Shown: positions 33,777 to 46,691, numbered from the stretch's first letter. The stretch: 64,000 bases of DNA from Sphingomonadales bacterium (GCA_027491235.1 JAIXWO010000018.1:186001-250000); one strand, 5' to 3'. Numbers and translations are program-made. Notes: generated from the letters alone by a model not told the origin.

Positions 33777-34340
33777 ATGGCTAAGGCAGGCGCGGGCGAA
33801 GGCCCGGTGACGATCAAGAAGTACGCAAATCGGCGGCTCTACAACACTGAAACCTCCAGCTACATCACGCTCGACACCCTATCGCAGATGATCCGCGATG
33901 GTCGCGATTTCCGTGTTGTTGATGCGAAGTCCAATGAAGACATCACGCACAACATCCTGACCCAGATCATCATGGAAGAGGAAGGCCGCGGCAAAGCCAT
34001 GCTGCCCGCCGGTTTTCTCCGCCAGCTCATCTCGCTTTATGGCGATTCGATGCAGTCCATGGTCCCGCAATATCTCGAAGCGTCGATGGACGCGTTCCAG
34101 CGCAACCAATCCCAGTTCCGCCAGATGTTGGAAGGCGCGTTTACAGGCGGTCCTTTTGAAGAGCTGCACAAGCGCAACATGGCGATGTTTGAGGCCGCAG
34201 CCGGCATCCTGACGCCGGGTGCCAAGAAGGAAGAGGCGGAGCCCGCCAAGCCGCAAACAAATGCGCAGAAGGACGATGAGATTGCCGCGCTGAAGGCGCA
34301 GCTCGCCTCGCTTCAGGCGAAGGTGGACAAGCTCGGCTAA
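33777..34340 (+). CDS. phaR: Polyhydroxyalkanoate synthesis repressor PhaR
   Basis: A 187-residue regulator. Its N-terminal PHB/PHA accumulation regulator DNA-binding domain is plain (TIKKYANRRLYNTETSSYITLD, residues 12-33), followed by the PHB_acc domain (EEEGRGKAMLPAGFLRQLI ... YLEASMDAFQRNQ) that binds PHA granules. The C-terminus is a charged, probable coiled coil (DDEIAALKAQLASLQAKVDKL). PhaR releases DNA when polymer granules form, allowing phasin expression. It lies 8.7 kb from phaC, not in one operon with it. Repeats that suit autoregulation lie just upstream. Confidence 0.95.
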   Translation: MAKAGAGEGPVTIKKYANRRLYNTETSSYITLDTLSQMIRDGRDFRVVDAKSNEDITHNILTQIIMEEEGRGKAMLPAGFLRQLISLYGDSMQSMVPQYLEASMDAFQRNQSQFRQMLEGAFTGGPFEELHKRNMAMFEAAAGILTPGAKKEEAEPAKPQTNAQKDDEIAALKAQLASLQAKVDKLG

Positions 34341-34359
34341 GCAGGTAACAAAGGGCGTT

Positions 34360-35661
34360 ATGAAGAACGCTCTTTTCCTTTGCGCAGCGGCACTTGTCGC
34401 TGCCCCCGCCACTGCCCAGACGGGCAGCCCCGTCACCGTCATTCAGGCCGGGCGTCTGCTCGATAAGCCTGGCCAGGCCCCGCGCGGGCCAACCACGCTT
34501 GTCGTGCGCGATGGCCGCATCGTTGAAATCCTGCCCGGCAAGGTCGATGGGCCTGCGGGCGCGACGATCATCGACCTGTCCGACAAGTTCGTTCTGCCCG
34601 GTCTCATCGACAGCCACGTCCATCTGGATTCGGATGCCGGTGGCAATGCGGCGATGCTGGAAGGCCTAACGAGCAGCGATGCCACCTCGGCCTATCGCAC
34701 GCTGGGCAATGCGAAGAAGACGCTGATGGCGGGCTTTACGACGGTCCGCAATTTGGGGGATGGCACGGGTGCCACGCTGGCGCTGCGGGACTTCGTCGCC
34801 TCGGGTGAAATCCTTGCCCCGCGCATTGTCGATGCAGGTCGCTCCATCTCCACCACCAGTGGGCATATGGATGGAACGCTCAGCCTTGGCGAAGATCTAC
34901 ACAGCGCCATCAATCAGGAAAATCTGTGCGACGGCGTGGAAACCTGCCGTCACGCCATCCGGATGCAGATCCGGCGCGGCGTGGATGTCATCAAGATTGC
35001 AACCACTGGTGGCGTCAACAGCCGCATTGGCGCAGGCCTTGGCCGCCAGCTCTTTGATGATGAGGTGAAGGCGCTGGTCGATACAGCGCACCTCTACAAG
35101 AAGAAGGTCGCCGTCCACGCGCATGGCGATGACGGCATTAACGCGGCCCTTGCGGCAGGGGCAGACTCCATCGAGCATGGCACCATGCTGACGGACGAAA
35201 GCATCAAGCTCTTCAAGAAAGCAGGCGCCTATTACGTGCCCACGCTCTCGACGGTGAACGGCTATATCGCGCGTCTGCAGGCTGATCCGAATGCCTATCC
35301 GCCCGACGTGCTCGCCAAGGTGAAGTGGCGTATCGGCGTGACGGGCAAGAGCCTTGAAAAGGCCTATCCGGCAGGGGTGAAGATCGCCTTCGGCACCGAT
35401 GCCGGCGTGTCTAAGCATGGCCGCAATGCTGATGAATTCGAATTGATGGTGAAGCACGGGATGTCTCCCATGGCTGCCATTCAGGCAGCGACCGTGAACG
35501 CAGCGGACTTGCTGGGCGTCGCGGCAGATGTCGGCACGCTGGAGCCGGGCAAGGCGGCAGACATCATCGCGGTGTCCGGTGATCCGCTGAGTGATGTGAC
35601 GGTGCTGAAGTCCGTCCGCTTCGTCATGAAGGGCGGGCAGGTGGCCAAGGACGAGCGCTAG
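34360..35661 (+). CDS. Exported amidohydrolase (imidazolonepropionase-like)
   Basis: A 433-residue metal-dependent hydrolase with a signal peptide (MKNALFLCAAALVAAPATA). The TIM-barrel metal site is visible: HVHLD in DSHVHLD, the bridging Lys in DVIKIATTGG, His in VHAHGDD, His in DSIEHGTML and Asp in FGTDAGV. Related exported enzymes act as Xaa-Pro or Xaa-Arg dipeptidases or carboxypeptidases, so peptide turnover in the periplasm is a fair guess. ATG 34360 follows phaR by 19 bases on the same strand. The gene ends with a 4-base convergent overlap with the S41 peptidase gene. Confidence 0.9.
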   Translation: MKNALFLCAAALVAAPATAQTGSPVTVIQAGRLLDKPGQAPRGPTTLVVRDGRIVEILPGKVDGPAGATIIDLSDKFVLPGLIDSHVHLDSDAGGNAAMLEGLTSSDATSAYRTLGNAKKTLMAGFTTVRNLGDGTGATLALRDFVASGEILAPRIVDAGRSISTTSGHMDGTLSLGEDLHSAINQENLCDGVETCRHAIRMQIRRGVDVIKIATTGGVNSRIGAGLGRQLFDDEVKALVDTAHLYKKKVAVHAHGDDGINAALAAGADSIEHGTMLTDESIKLFKKAGAYYVPTLSTVNGYIARLQADPNAYPPDVLAKVKWRIGVTGKSLEKAYPAGVKIAFGTDAGVSKHGRNADEFELMVKHGMSPMAAIQAATVNAADLLGVAADVGTLEPGKAADIIAVSGDPLSDVTVLKSVRFVMKGGQVAKDER

Positions 35662-37073
35662 AGCGTCAGCGCCCGTTCCATCGCGGCATCCCGCCCAGAG
35701 GCAATGTCCCGCGCGGTGACGGGCGCCAGCACATCCGGCGTGATGCCCGCATCGGGCATCGCCTTGTCGGGGAAATAGCCAATCAGCGGGATATCCGCCT
35801 CCAGCCCTGACTCGGGCAGGCGCAGGAAGAAGAAGGCGCCGCCGTTGATGCCGCGCTGATTGCCGCCGGTCGGTTCGCCGACAAGCGTGCCGAGCTTGTT
35901 CGCCTTGATCAGGCTGGCAAACTGGAAGGTCGCGGAGCTGTTTTCGGGGCCGATCAGCACGAAGACGCGACCTTTGAAGCGCGGGCCTTTTGGCGCAATG
36001 CTGGCGGGCCCATCACCATCGCCTTTCAGGTTGAAGAAGCGTGCGTCATAAGGTGTGGCGTCGGCGCCCCAATCCTTGAAGCTGGGATCCCAGGTATCGC
36101 AATAGGGCAGGAGGTCATCGGGCACGCGACGATAGCGGACGCGCCGCGCATAGCCGCCAAGGATGAGCGGCGTGTCGATCAGCCGCGCGATGATCTCATG
36201 TCCGCAATCAAGCCCGCCTTCGTTGCGGCGCAGGTCGATGATTAGCCGGTCGGTGCCGCGCCGGTCCATCTCAGCGAAACTCTGGTCGAGCCAGCCCTTC
36301 CAGTCCCATGTGCTGTTGTAGAGCGCCCAGCCGTCCATCGTCAGCACCGATGTCTTGCCCTCGTGGGCGATCATCCTTTGCGGGGCGGTCTTGTCGGTCG
36401 GCGTGGCGGTGGCACGCGCTGCCTGCCTCGTCTTCAGATCAATGGCGGATAGCGTGGCGCGGATCGGTTGTCCGCCGGGTGCGCGTGCTTCGATCCGGAA
36501 GCTGTCCGATGTCGGAAAGAGGAGCGGGTAATAGATGTCGAACATCTCATAGTCATCGACACCGGTGACGCTGAGCAGCTGGCGCCGCTTGGCATCGTTG
36601 GCGCCGTCGGCGCGGGCAAGAGGCAGCAGGGCGTTGAGGATCATCGCGGTCGGGCGTCCGTCGATGGACCGAACCACGGTGCCGCGGGGCAAGTCTCCGT
36701 CGGTGACGACCATCTCGCTGCCGATCCAGCGGAACCGGAAGGGCAGGCGGTTGCGCGCACTGAACAGCGCGCCCGCCACCTTGTCACTCTGGTTGTAGAA
36801 GTTCGCATAGCTATGCCCGCACTTGATGCCGGCGAGCAGACGCGTCAGCGCAAGATACTTCTGGGCCAGCGCGTTGGAGCTGCCCCATTCATAGGCGAAG
36901 CGACCGAACTGCGCCTCCATCTGCCGGAATGTGTTGTACCGCAGCAGGCCGGGATGGAGCAACGTGTAGGCGCGGCGGACGATGTCCACATCATTGGGCG
37001 TCGCGCCGCGCAAAGCGGGGGCAGCAAAGGCCGCCATCCCGCCTGCGAGCGCCGCCCGCCGCGTGAAAGTCAA
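35658..37073 (-). CDS. Exported S41 family peptidase-like protein
   Basis: A 471-residue protein with a twin-arginine-like signal (TRRAALAGGMAAFAAPAL). The C-terminal half has the tail-specific protease (S41) fold: DRLIIDLRRNEGG, then RVFVLIGPENSSATFQFASLI with the presumed nucleophile Ser, and GEPTGGNQRGINGG. A central region (DLPRGTVVRSIDGRPT) resembles a PDZ-like entry. The likely start is TTG 37073, whose TTGA overlaps the stop of the upstream methyltransferase; no better ATG exists. Substrates unknown; probably periplasmic. Confidence 0.84.
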   Translation of the reverse strand: MTFTRRAALAGGMAAFAAPALRGATPNDVDIVRRAYTLLHPGLLRYNTFRQMEAQFGRFAYEWGSSNALAQKYLALTRLLAGIKCGHSYANFYNQSDKVAGALFSARNRLPFRFRWIGSEMVVTDGDLPRGTVVRSIDGRPTAMILNALLPLARADGANDAKRRQLLSVTGVDDYEMFDIYYPLLFPTSDSFRIEARAPGGQPIRATLSAIDLKTRQAARATATPTDKTAPQRMIAHEGKTSVLTMDGWALYNSTWDWKGWLDQSFAEMDRRGTDRLIIDLRRNEGGLDCGHEIIARLIDTPLILGGYARRVRYRRVPDDLLPYCDTWDPSFKDWGADATPYDARFFNLKGDGDGPASIAPKGPRFKGRVFVLIGPENSSATFQFASLIKANKLGTLVGEPTGGNQRGINGGAFFFLRLPESGLEADIPLIGYFPDKAMPDAGITPDVLAPVTARDIASGRDAAMERALTL

Positions 37074-37897
37074 CGCGCAGGCTTTACGAACTTAAGCGTC
37101 ATCCGGTCCGATTCACCAATCGCCAGATACTTTGCGCGGTCCGTGTCACCCTCGGCAAGGCGCGGGGGCAGGGTCCAGACGCCCTTGGGATAGTCCTTGG
37201 TGTCCTTGGGATTGGCATTGATCTCTGATGATCCGGCGAACTTGAAGCCGGCCTGTTCGGCCAGACGCCGCACGGTCGAGACTTTGAGATAGCCGCTCTG
37301 GCGCTCACGTTCGTCGCTGGCGCCTTCGGGCAGGCGATGGTCTTCAATGCCCAGCACGCCGCCGGGCTTCAGCATGGCGTAGAGTTCCTTGAAGGCCTCC
37401 ACGCTATAATCAGCATTGTCAGGTTTGTAGCTGCCCATGCGCCAGTTATGGACGTTGCGGAATGTGACGACCGCATCTGCGGTGCCGGGGGCGACACCGG
37501 TGCCGCCGAGCAGCGAGGGGAAGTTCACCTTTTCAACCTTGCCATACACTTCGGGGTTGCTGGCGAGGAATTTGGTAATGCCTTCAGTTGCACGGCCTTC
37601 AGGGGCGGCGACGATCAGACGGCCCTTGTCCTTGGTGAAGGGGGCGAGGATTTCGGTATACCAGCCGCCGCCCGGCCAGATTTCAACGATGGTCTGGTTT
37701 GGCTTTAGGCCAAAGAACGCCAATGTTTCTGCGGGGTGGCGATATTTGTCACGCAGCTTGTTGGCGTCGGAGCGGTTGGGTGCCGCGACCGCCGCCTGAA
37801 TGTCCTTTGACGGTTTGGCGGGGGCGGCAATAATCGGGCTGGCGAGAACGGCAATCGCTGCTACGGCGGCAACAGGAAACAGGGCTTTGGCGCGCAT
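37070..37897 (-). CDS. Exported class I SAM-dependent methyltransferase-like protein
   Basis: A 275-residue protein of the COG4798 type. It has a signal peptide (MRAKALFPVAAVAAIAVLA), then a methyltransferase fold with the glycine-rich site VEIWPGGGWYTEIL, a DAVVTFRNVHNW segment and MLKPGGVLGIEDHR. Methyltransferases need cytoplasmic SAM, so an exported copy is odd but recurrent in this family; the true function is unknown. ATG 37897 has AGAGGA about 6 bases upstream and replaces the longer open frame to 37954. The S41 peptidase follows with an overlapping start. Confidence 0.82.
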   Translation of the reverse strand: MRAKALFPVAAVAAIAVLASPIIAAPAKPSKDIQAAVAAPNRSDANKLRDKYRHPAETLAFFGLKPNQTIVEIWPGGGWYTEILAPFTKDKGRLIVAAPEGRATEGITKFLASNPEVYGKVEKVNFPSLLGGTGVAPGTADAVVTFRNVHNWRMGSYKPDNADYSVEAFKELYAMLKPGGVLGIEDHRLPEGASDERERQSGYLKVSTVRRLAEQAGFKFAGSSEINANPKDTKDYPKGVWTLPPRLAEGDTDRAKYLAIGESDRMTLKFVKPAR

Positions 37898-37954
37898 GGG
37901 GAATCCTCTCATGGGTTGTAAGGCCATGATGGGAATGGAACCGAGCCTTTGCAA

Positions 37955-38137
37955 GTGACGCTTTGGACAGGGTGCGCAATGACGCTTGGATTGGCAGCGC
38001 TTTCTGCTTGGGCAGACCGCAGGCGCGCGAACCGCAAAAATCTTGATGCAGTCGGGTTTATGCCCTGGCCGCTCATCATGATCTTGGCGATGATTGCGTC
38101 CGCAGTGTTCGCCGCCGTCGCACTTAACGTGCGCTAA
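37955..38137 (+). CDS. Small two-span membrane protein
   Basis: About 60 residues with two hydrophobic segments (TLWTGCAMTLGLAALSAWA and WPLIMILAMIASAVFAAVAL) around a basic loop ADRRRANRKNLDAVG, giving a hairpin topology with the loop in the cytoplasm. The start is unsure: GTG 37955 gives a full first span, ATG 37979 (behind CAGGG) a shortened one. It lies between divergent methyltransferase and convergent cpaF genes. Function unknown. Confidence 0.6.
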   Translation: MTLWTGCAMTLGLAALSAWADRRRANRKNLDAVGFMPWPLIMILAMIASAVFAAVALNVR

Positions 38138-38140
38138 TCG

Positions 38141-39676
38141 TCAGAGACAGGCTTCGAGGAACGCCTGATCGAAGCCGAACTGTCTGGCCTTGTCGAGCGT
38201 GTAGGGCCGCAGACCCTGCGACCGATACTCGCCGATGATCTTGCCGTCTGCGCTTTCATCCAGAAATTCGAACTTGAAGAGTTCCTGTGTGATGATGACA
38301 GGCCCTTCCATCCCGATCACTTCGGTGATGTTGGTGACCCGGCGGGAGCCATCACGGAGACGCTTCACCTGAATGACAAGATCGACCGAGTCCGCGATTT
38401 GGCGGCTGATCGCTTCCTTCGGCATCTTGATATCGCCCATCATGACCATGTTTTCCATACGGCCCAGGCATTCACGTGGCGAGTTGGAGTGGAGCGTACA
38501 CATGGAGCCATCATGGCCCGTGTTCATCGCTGCGAGCAGATCGAAACATTCCGATCCACGAATTTCCCCCAGGATCACCCGGTCCGGTCGCATACGCAGC
38601 GAGTTTTTGACGAGATCGCGAATCGTGATTTCGCCTTGTCCTTCAAGGTTGGCCGGGCGCGTTTCAAGCGGCAGCCAGTGCGGCTGCTGCAAGCGAAGTT
38701 CGGCGGCGTCTTCGATCGTCAGCACACGCTCTCCCGGGTCGATCATCTTCGACAGGGCGTTGAGCATCGTCGTCTTACCTGAACCGGTACCGCCGGAGAT
38801 GACGATGTTGAACCGGCAGGCCCCTGCGATTTTCAGCGCGGTTGCCATTTTTTCTGACATGGAACCGCCTTTGGCCATCATATCGAGCGTGATTGGTTTG
38901 GCGGAAAATTTACGAATGGAGATCGCTGTGCCGCGCAGTGAGAGCGGCGGCACGATGACGTTCACGCGGCTGCCGTCTTTCAAACGGGCGTCGGCAAGCG
39001 GCGAGGTTTGGTCGACGCGGCGCCCGACCGAGTTACAGATGCGTTGGGCAATCTGGAAAAGATGGGCTTCATCGCGGAATTGGATCGGTGCGAGCTGCAG
39101 CTTGCCCTTCTTTTCGATGTAGGTCTGGAGCGGGCCGTTGACCATGATGTCGCTGACTTCCGGGTCGGCCAGCAGCTCTTCAAGCGGCCCAAGGCCCAGA
39201 AGTTCGTCAACGAGCACCTTTTCCAGTGCAAACTGTTCGCGACGGTTGAGCGTCAGTTTCAGTTCAGCCAGAACTTCGCCGATGATCGGGCGGAATTCTT
39301 CTGCCAGCTCGTCCTTGGTCAGCGAAGCGGCGGCTTCCGGATCGATTCGTTCCAGCAGGCGCGGAAGTACCTGTTCCTTGATCCGGTGGACCGAGGCTTC
39401 GAAGCCTTCGACCTTGGAACTGGAATCATGGACGGCAGACTCGCGTTCGGCGAGGCGCGCCATGGCATCCATCATGGGCGGTGCAGAGGGCGCAACAGCG
39501 CCTGGCAGCGGCGCCGCTTCAACCGGCGGAAACTGAGCTCCGCCAGAGGTTTCGGACGGCGTTGCGGGCAAAGCAGGCGCAACGGGTGATGGCCCGCTCA
39601 TCGGCTTGGCCACGCCAAAGGCCGGGCGATTGACGCCAAAGCCCCCAGGTCCACCCCTTTTTCCGAAAGCGCTCAT
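38141..39676 (-). CDS. cpaF: CpaF/TadA-family secretion ATPase
   Basis: A 511-residue type II/IV secretion ATPase powering Flp/Tad pilus assembly in other bacteria. After a Pro/Gly/Ala-rich N-terminus (about 85 residues) come the helical domain, ADPEVSDIMVNGP, Walker A GGTGSGKTT, Asp box (GERVLTIEDAAELRL), Walker B-like RVILGEIRGSE and His box (TGHDGSMCTLHSN). ATG 39676 (MSAFGKRGG) is preferred over 39700. No other cpa/tad genes are nearby: its neighbours are a tiny membrane protein and an EamA permease. It is therefore a solitary copy whose partners are elsewhere. Confidence 0.92.
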   Translation of the reverse strand: MSAFGKRGGPGGFGVNRPAFGVAKPMSGPSPVAPALPATPSETSGGAQFPPVEAAPLPGAVAPSAPPMMDAMARLAERESAVHDSSSKVEGFEASVHRIKEQVLPRLLERIDPEAAASLTKDELAEEFRPIIGEVLAELKLTLNRREQFALEKVLVDELLGLGPLEELLADPEVSDIMVNGPLQTYIEKKGKLQLAPIQFRDEAHLFQIAQRICNSVGRRVDQTSPLADARLKDGSRVNVIVPPLSLRGTAISIRKFSAKPITLDMMAKGGSMSEKMATALKIAGACRFNIVISGGTGSGKTTMLNALSKMIDPGERVLTIEDAAELRLQQPHWLPLETRPANLEGQGEITIRDLVKNSLRMRPDRVILGEIRGSECFDLLAAMNTGHDGSMCTLHSNSPRECLGRMENMVMMGDIKMPKEAISRQIADSVDLVIQVKRLRDGSRRVTNITEVIGMEGPVIITQELFKFEFLDESADGKIIGEYRSQGLRPYTLDKARQFGFDQAFLEACL

Positions 39677-39814
39677 GTTCCACCCATATCCATGTTGCAC
39701 GGTTAAGCCCGTGCAGTGAGAGAGGGTGAATAGGATGGAAACTTTGACAATCTCCTAACCACAATGATTTGGGTTGCGAGATGGCTGATTTTCATGGATG
39801 CGCGGGGCATGGCC

Positions 39815-40720
39815 ATGAACGTGAAACACGATGCGCCTTTGGTGGCCCAAGGGCTAATGTTCGCGCTTTGCGGCTATATGATGCTGGCTGTGGGCGATGC
39901 CATCGTCAAATCAATGGTCCCCATCTGGCCCGCAACGGCGATAGCTGCGCTTCGATATTTTCTTGGGGCAGTCGGCATTGGTATCCTCTTGCTTGCCAAG
40001 GAAGGGCGGTCCGGTTTCGTCCTTAGCAACCCTTTGCTTCACCTGGGGCGTGCCGCTGCCGTGTCCTTTTCGGCCGTCTGCTTCTTCATGGGCGTAAAGT
40101 TCATGCCGCTGGCTGAAGCCACAGCGATTTCTTTCATGATGCCCATGTTTGCGGGGATGCTTTCTGCTGTGCTGCTCCGAGAAAAGGCGAGCCGGGCAAC
40201 CTGGCTGACAACGGCGGTCGCCTTTGTCGGAGTCCTCATCATTTTGAGGCCGAATGTCGCGGAGGTTGGGTTGTCCGCGCTGTTTCCGCTCGGTTCAGCG
40301 ATTGGGATGGCGGTCCTTATCCTGCTCAACCGCAGGGCGGCTGGCACTGCATCTGTGCTTGCCCTCCAATTCAACATCGCGGCACTCTCTGCGCCTATGC
40401 TGATTGCGGCGGCCGCCATTGGCGATTTGTCAGGATTGCCCGGCCTGGATGTCGGGTGGCCGCATTGGTCTGTCATCCTAAGGTGCGCGATTGTCGCGGT
40501 CTCGGCCAGTTGCGCCCATGCTTTGATTTTTCTGGCCACCACCCGCGCATCAGCGGCGACGATTGCGCCAATGACCTATTCGCAACTCATTGTTGCGCTG
40601 ATCATTGGTGCGTTGGTTTTCGGCGACCTCCCGGACTTGAAGTCGATGTTTGGTTCCGCCCTTATCGTGGGATCAGGGCTCTACCTATGGCGCAGTGCGA
40701 CGCCTAAGCGCGGCGCATAG
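39815..40720 (+). CDS. EamA/DMT family permease
   Basis: A 301-residue ten-span transporter made of two EamA repeats: first half GLMFALCGYMMLAVGDAIVK with EATAISFMMPMFAGMLSAVLLRE, second half with IAPMTYSQLIVALIIGALVFGDLPD. The family exports metabolites such as amino acids or nucleotides. Several in-frame starts exist (39764, 39794, 39809, 39815); 39815 has GCGGGG about 7 bases ahead and gives the normal length. It is divergent from cpaF and convergent with atpC, separated by a strong hairpin terminator. Confidence 0.86.
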   Translation: MNVKHDAPLVAQGLMFALCGYMMLAVGDAIVKSMVPIWPATAIAALRYFLGAVGIGILLLAKEGRSGFVLSNPLLHLGRAAAVSFSAVCFFMGVKFMPLAEATAISFMMPMFAGMLSAVLLREKASRATWLTTAVAFVGVLIILRPNVAEVGLSALFPLGSAIGMAVLILLNRRAAGTASVLALQFNIAALSAPMLIAAAAIGDLSGLPGLDVGWPHWSVILRCAIVAVSASCAHALIFLATTRASAATIAPMTYSQLIVALIIGALVFGDLPDLKSMFGSALIVGSGLYLWRSATPKRGA

Positions 40721-40724
40721 CAAA

Positions 40725-40751
40725 ACGCCCCAGCCTTTTGGGCCGGGGCGT
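40725..40751 (-). terminator. Hairpin terminator between atpC and the EamA gene
   Basis: ACGCCCC (40725-40731) pairs with GGGGCGT (40745-40751), extended inside by GCC/GGC. Read leftward the stem is followed by TTTTG, so it ends the atp operon; being symmetric it may also stop the rightward EamA transcript. Confidence 0.75.
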
Positions 40752-40777
40752 CTCTAATCGCTAAATGTCCAGAAGGA

Positions 40778-41035
40778 TCAGGCCGCGTGTTCAGCGAGGA
40801 TCGTCAGACCCTTGTCGTTCACTTCGGCAAAGCCGCCCGTGATCTTGATCCGCTCAGCAGCGGCACCAGCCGTTGCGTAGATTTCGACCTCTGCATCGCT
40901 GCGGATGGTCGACATCACCGGCATGTGGCCTTCAAGAACGCCGAAATCGCCCTCTGTCCCGGGAACGACGACCATATGGACGTCTTCCGAGCGGACGAGG
41001 CGTTCTGGTGTGACGAGTTCGAAGTGCAATGCCAT
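40778..41035 (-). CDS. atpC: ATP synthase F1 epsilon subunit
   Basis: An 85-residue epsilon subunit ([37 protein letters not shown]), consisting of only the N-terminal beta-sandwich domain. The C-terminal helical hairpin, which inhibits ATP hydrolysis in E. coli and brings the usual length to 130-140, is absent. This short form is known from some alphaproteobacteria, where the zeta protein can be the inhibitor. Last gene of the F1 operon. Confidence 0.93.
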   Translation of the reverse strand: MALHFELVTPERLVRSEDVHMVVVPGTEGDFGVLEGHMPVMSTIRSDAEVEIYATAGAAAERIKITGGFAEVNDKGLTILAEHAA

Positions 41036-41051
41036 CGTTAGTGTCCTGATG

Positions 41052-41073
41052 CCCCTCCCGCGGACGGGAGGGG
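41052..41073 (-). promoter_or_regulatory. Intercistronic hairpin between atpD and atpC
   Basis: CCCCTCCCG (41052-41060) and CGGGAGGGG (41065-41073) form a perfect 9-bp stem with a CGGA loop. There is no T-run, so it is probably an mRNA-stability or partial-termination element that tunes atpC dosage, not a full terminator. Confidence 0.55.
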
Positions 41074-41080
41074 AGTAATC

Positions 41081-42700
<1,620 letters not shown>

Positions 42701-43582
42701 TTAGAGCGCTTCGGCGCCCGAGATGATTTCGACGAGTTCGGTGGTGATCGCGGCCTGACGGGTCCGGTTATACTGGATCGTCAGCTTGTTGATCATGTCA
42801 CCGGCGTTGCGGGTGGCGTTGTCCATCGCGGTCATCTTAGATCCCTGTTCCGATGCCGCGTTTTCACGCTGGGCACGAAGCAGCTGGACCGAGACGTTGC
42901 GCGGCAGCAGGTCGGCGAGGATTTCCTCCTCGTCAGGTTCATATTCCACCGAAGCACCGGCCGTTGCAGGGGCTGCACCGGTTTCGGCGACAGCAACTGG
43001 CATCAGCTGGATTTCGGTGGGCTCCTGCGTGAGGACGCTCACGAACTTGGAGAAGAACAAGTGGGCGACATCGAATTCGCCGGCGTCAAAGCGCGCGGTG
43101 AGGTCTGCGGCCCAACCTTGGACTTCTTCAAATCCAAGCTTGCCGAGGTCACCCGGCTCAATGCCGTGCACAACGTCGCTGCGATAAGTCCGCGAGATTT
43201 GGTCGCGGCCCTTCTTGCCGATTGTGTAGAACTTGACTGTCTTACCGGCCGCGCGAAGTTCTTCGGCGCGGCGGCGTGCCAGACGAACGATGTTGGTGTT
43301 GAATGCACCGGCCAAGCCCTTGTCTGACGTGGCAACGACGAACAGATGAACGTCGTCCTTGCCTGTGCCTGCCAGAAGCTTTGGTGCCTGCGGCCCCTTT
43401 TCAACCTTGGAGGCAATCGATGACACGACGGCTTCCAATCGTTCGGCATAGGGGCGCGCGGCTTCCGCTGCTTCCTGCGCGCGGCGCAGTTTGGCAGCGG
43501 CGACCATCTTCATCGCCTTGGTGATCTTCTGGGTCGATTTGACCGAGTTGATCCTGATTTTGAGCGCCTTTAGGCTGGCCAT
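42701..43582 (-). CDS. atpG: ATP synthase F1 gamma subunit
   Basis: A 293-residue rotor shaft. The N-terminal coiled-coil helix is [29 protein letters not shown] in outline, with the conserved ITKAMKMV; the C-terminal helix has [17 protein letters not shown] and [23 protein letters not shown]. Expected length 285-295. It lies between atpA (89 bases upstream, a gap containing hairpins) and atpD. Confidence 0.97.
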   Translation of the reverse strand: MASLKALKIRINSVKSTQKITKAMKMVAAAKLRRAQEAAEAARPYAERLEAVVSSIASKVEKGPQAPKLLAGTGKDDVHLFVVATSDKGLAGAFNTNIVRLARRRAEELRAAGKTVKFYTIGKKGRDQISRTYRSDVVHGIEPGDLGKLGFEEVQGWAADLTARFDAGEFDVAHLFFSKFVSVLTQEPTEIQLMPVAVAETGAAPATAGASVEYEPDEEEILADLLPRNVSVQLLRAQRENAASEQGSKMTAMDNATRNAGDMINKLTIQYNRTRQAAITTELVEIISGAEAL

Positions 43583-43599
43583 CTTGTTTCCCTTAACGT

Positions 43600-43661
43600 G
43601 TCCCGACCGAGGCCGGGACCCAGTCCCTTTATTGAGGTCCGGGCTCCGGCTCGCGCCGGAG
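43600..43661. repeat. Two hairpins between atpA and atpG
   Basis: GTCCCG-accgaggc-CGGGAC (43600-43619) and CTCCGG-ctcgcg-CCGGAG (43644-43661) form two GC stems in the 89-base gap inside the atp operon. They look like REP-type units inserted between two co-transcribed genes and may affect mRNA stability. Confidence 0.6.
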
Positions 43662-43671
43662 CACAGTCAGC

Positions 43672-45758
<2,087 letters not shown>

Positions 45759-46012
45759 GCGTGTAATTTCCCCAAAAGTCAGGATTGAGCCTGCTGACCC
45801 ACCAGCGACGTTAAAAGTCGCCTTCAAAGTCGCGGCGCGGCTAGCAATGATTGGCGGCCAATGCAAGTCGGCTTACCCTGAAAAGGACGTATAGACACTG
45901 ATTTGAAACGCAAACGACGCGCTGCATTAAAATCTCAGGCGCGCCATCAGGTTCCTGCGCTTGCGCGATGGGCCCCGCCGCTTATGATTTTCCGCAATCA
46001 AGGGAGAGATTT

Positions 46013-46690
46013 ATGGGTGAGACGATTCGTATGAAGATGTCGGACGGCGCAGAGATTGCCGTCTACCACGCCGAGGCGGAAGGCGCGCGGCGGGGCGGGC
46101 TCGTCCTCATTCAGGAAATCTTCGGCGTGACCGATCACATCCGCGATCTTTGCGATGAATATGCGGCCGATGGATATGAAGTGCTTTCGCCGAGCTTGTA
46201 CGATCGGGAGCATCCCGGATTTGAGGCGGGCTATTCCGGCCCGGACTTTGAACGCGCCGTTGAACTTGCGCGCAAACTTCATCCCTTCGATCTGAGCCTT
46301 GCCGATGCCCAGACCTGCATTGATGCGCTGAAGGACAAAGGCCCCGTCTTCATCACGGGCTATTGCTATGGCGGGTCGGTCGCATGGCGCATGGCGCAGA
46401 TCAGTCCGGACTTGGCCGCGTCCTCGTCATATTATGGATCGATGGTGCCGACGATCTTCGCAAACGAAGCCCCGCTTTGCGCCACGATCGCGCATTTCGG
46501 CCGCTTTGATGCGGGCATCCCTATGGAAGGGGTGGAGAAGCTGATTGAGATAGCGCACCCGACAGCGCAGGTGTTCGTCTATGAGGCCAATCACGGCTTC
46601 AACTCCGACCGGCGCAAGGACTATCACGAAGAGAGCGCCGATCTGGCGCGGGAACGCACGCTCGCGCTCTTCACGGCGTGCGGTGGCTGA
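46013..46690 (+). CDS. Dienelactone hydrolase family protein
   Basis: A 225-residue alpha/beta hydrolase with Cys as nucleophile: GYCYGG (Cys118), Glu35 in IQEIFGV (the residue that activates the Cys in dienelactone hydrolase), an Asp near GRFDAGIP and His in ANHGFNSD. It would open dienelactones or similar cyclic esters in aromatic degradation, although most relatives have unknown substrates. ATG 46013 follows GGGAGAG; a longer frame from 45968 is ignored. The YCII-like gene follows by 1 base. Confidence 0.91.
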   Translation: MGETIRMKMSDGAEIAVYHAEAEGARRGGLVLIQEIFGVTDHIRDLCDEYAADGYEVLSPSLYDREHPGFEAGYSGPDFERAVELARKLHPFDLSLADAQTCIDALKDKGPVFITGYCYGGSVAWRMAQISPDLAASSSYYGSMVPTIFANEAPLCATIAHFGRFDAGIPMEGVEKLIEIAHPTAQVFVYEANHGFNSDRRKDYHEESADLARERTLALFTACGG

Positions 46691-46691
46691 C

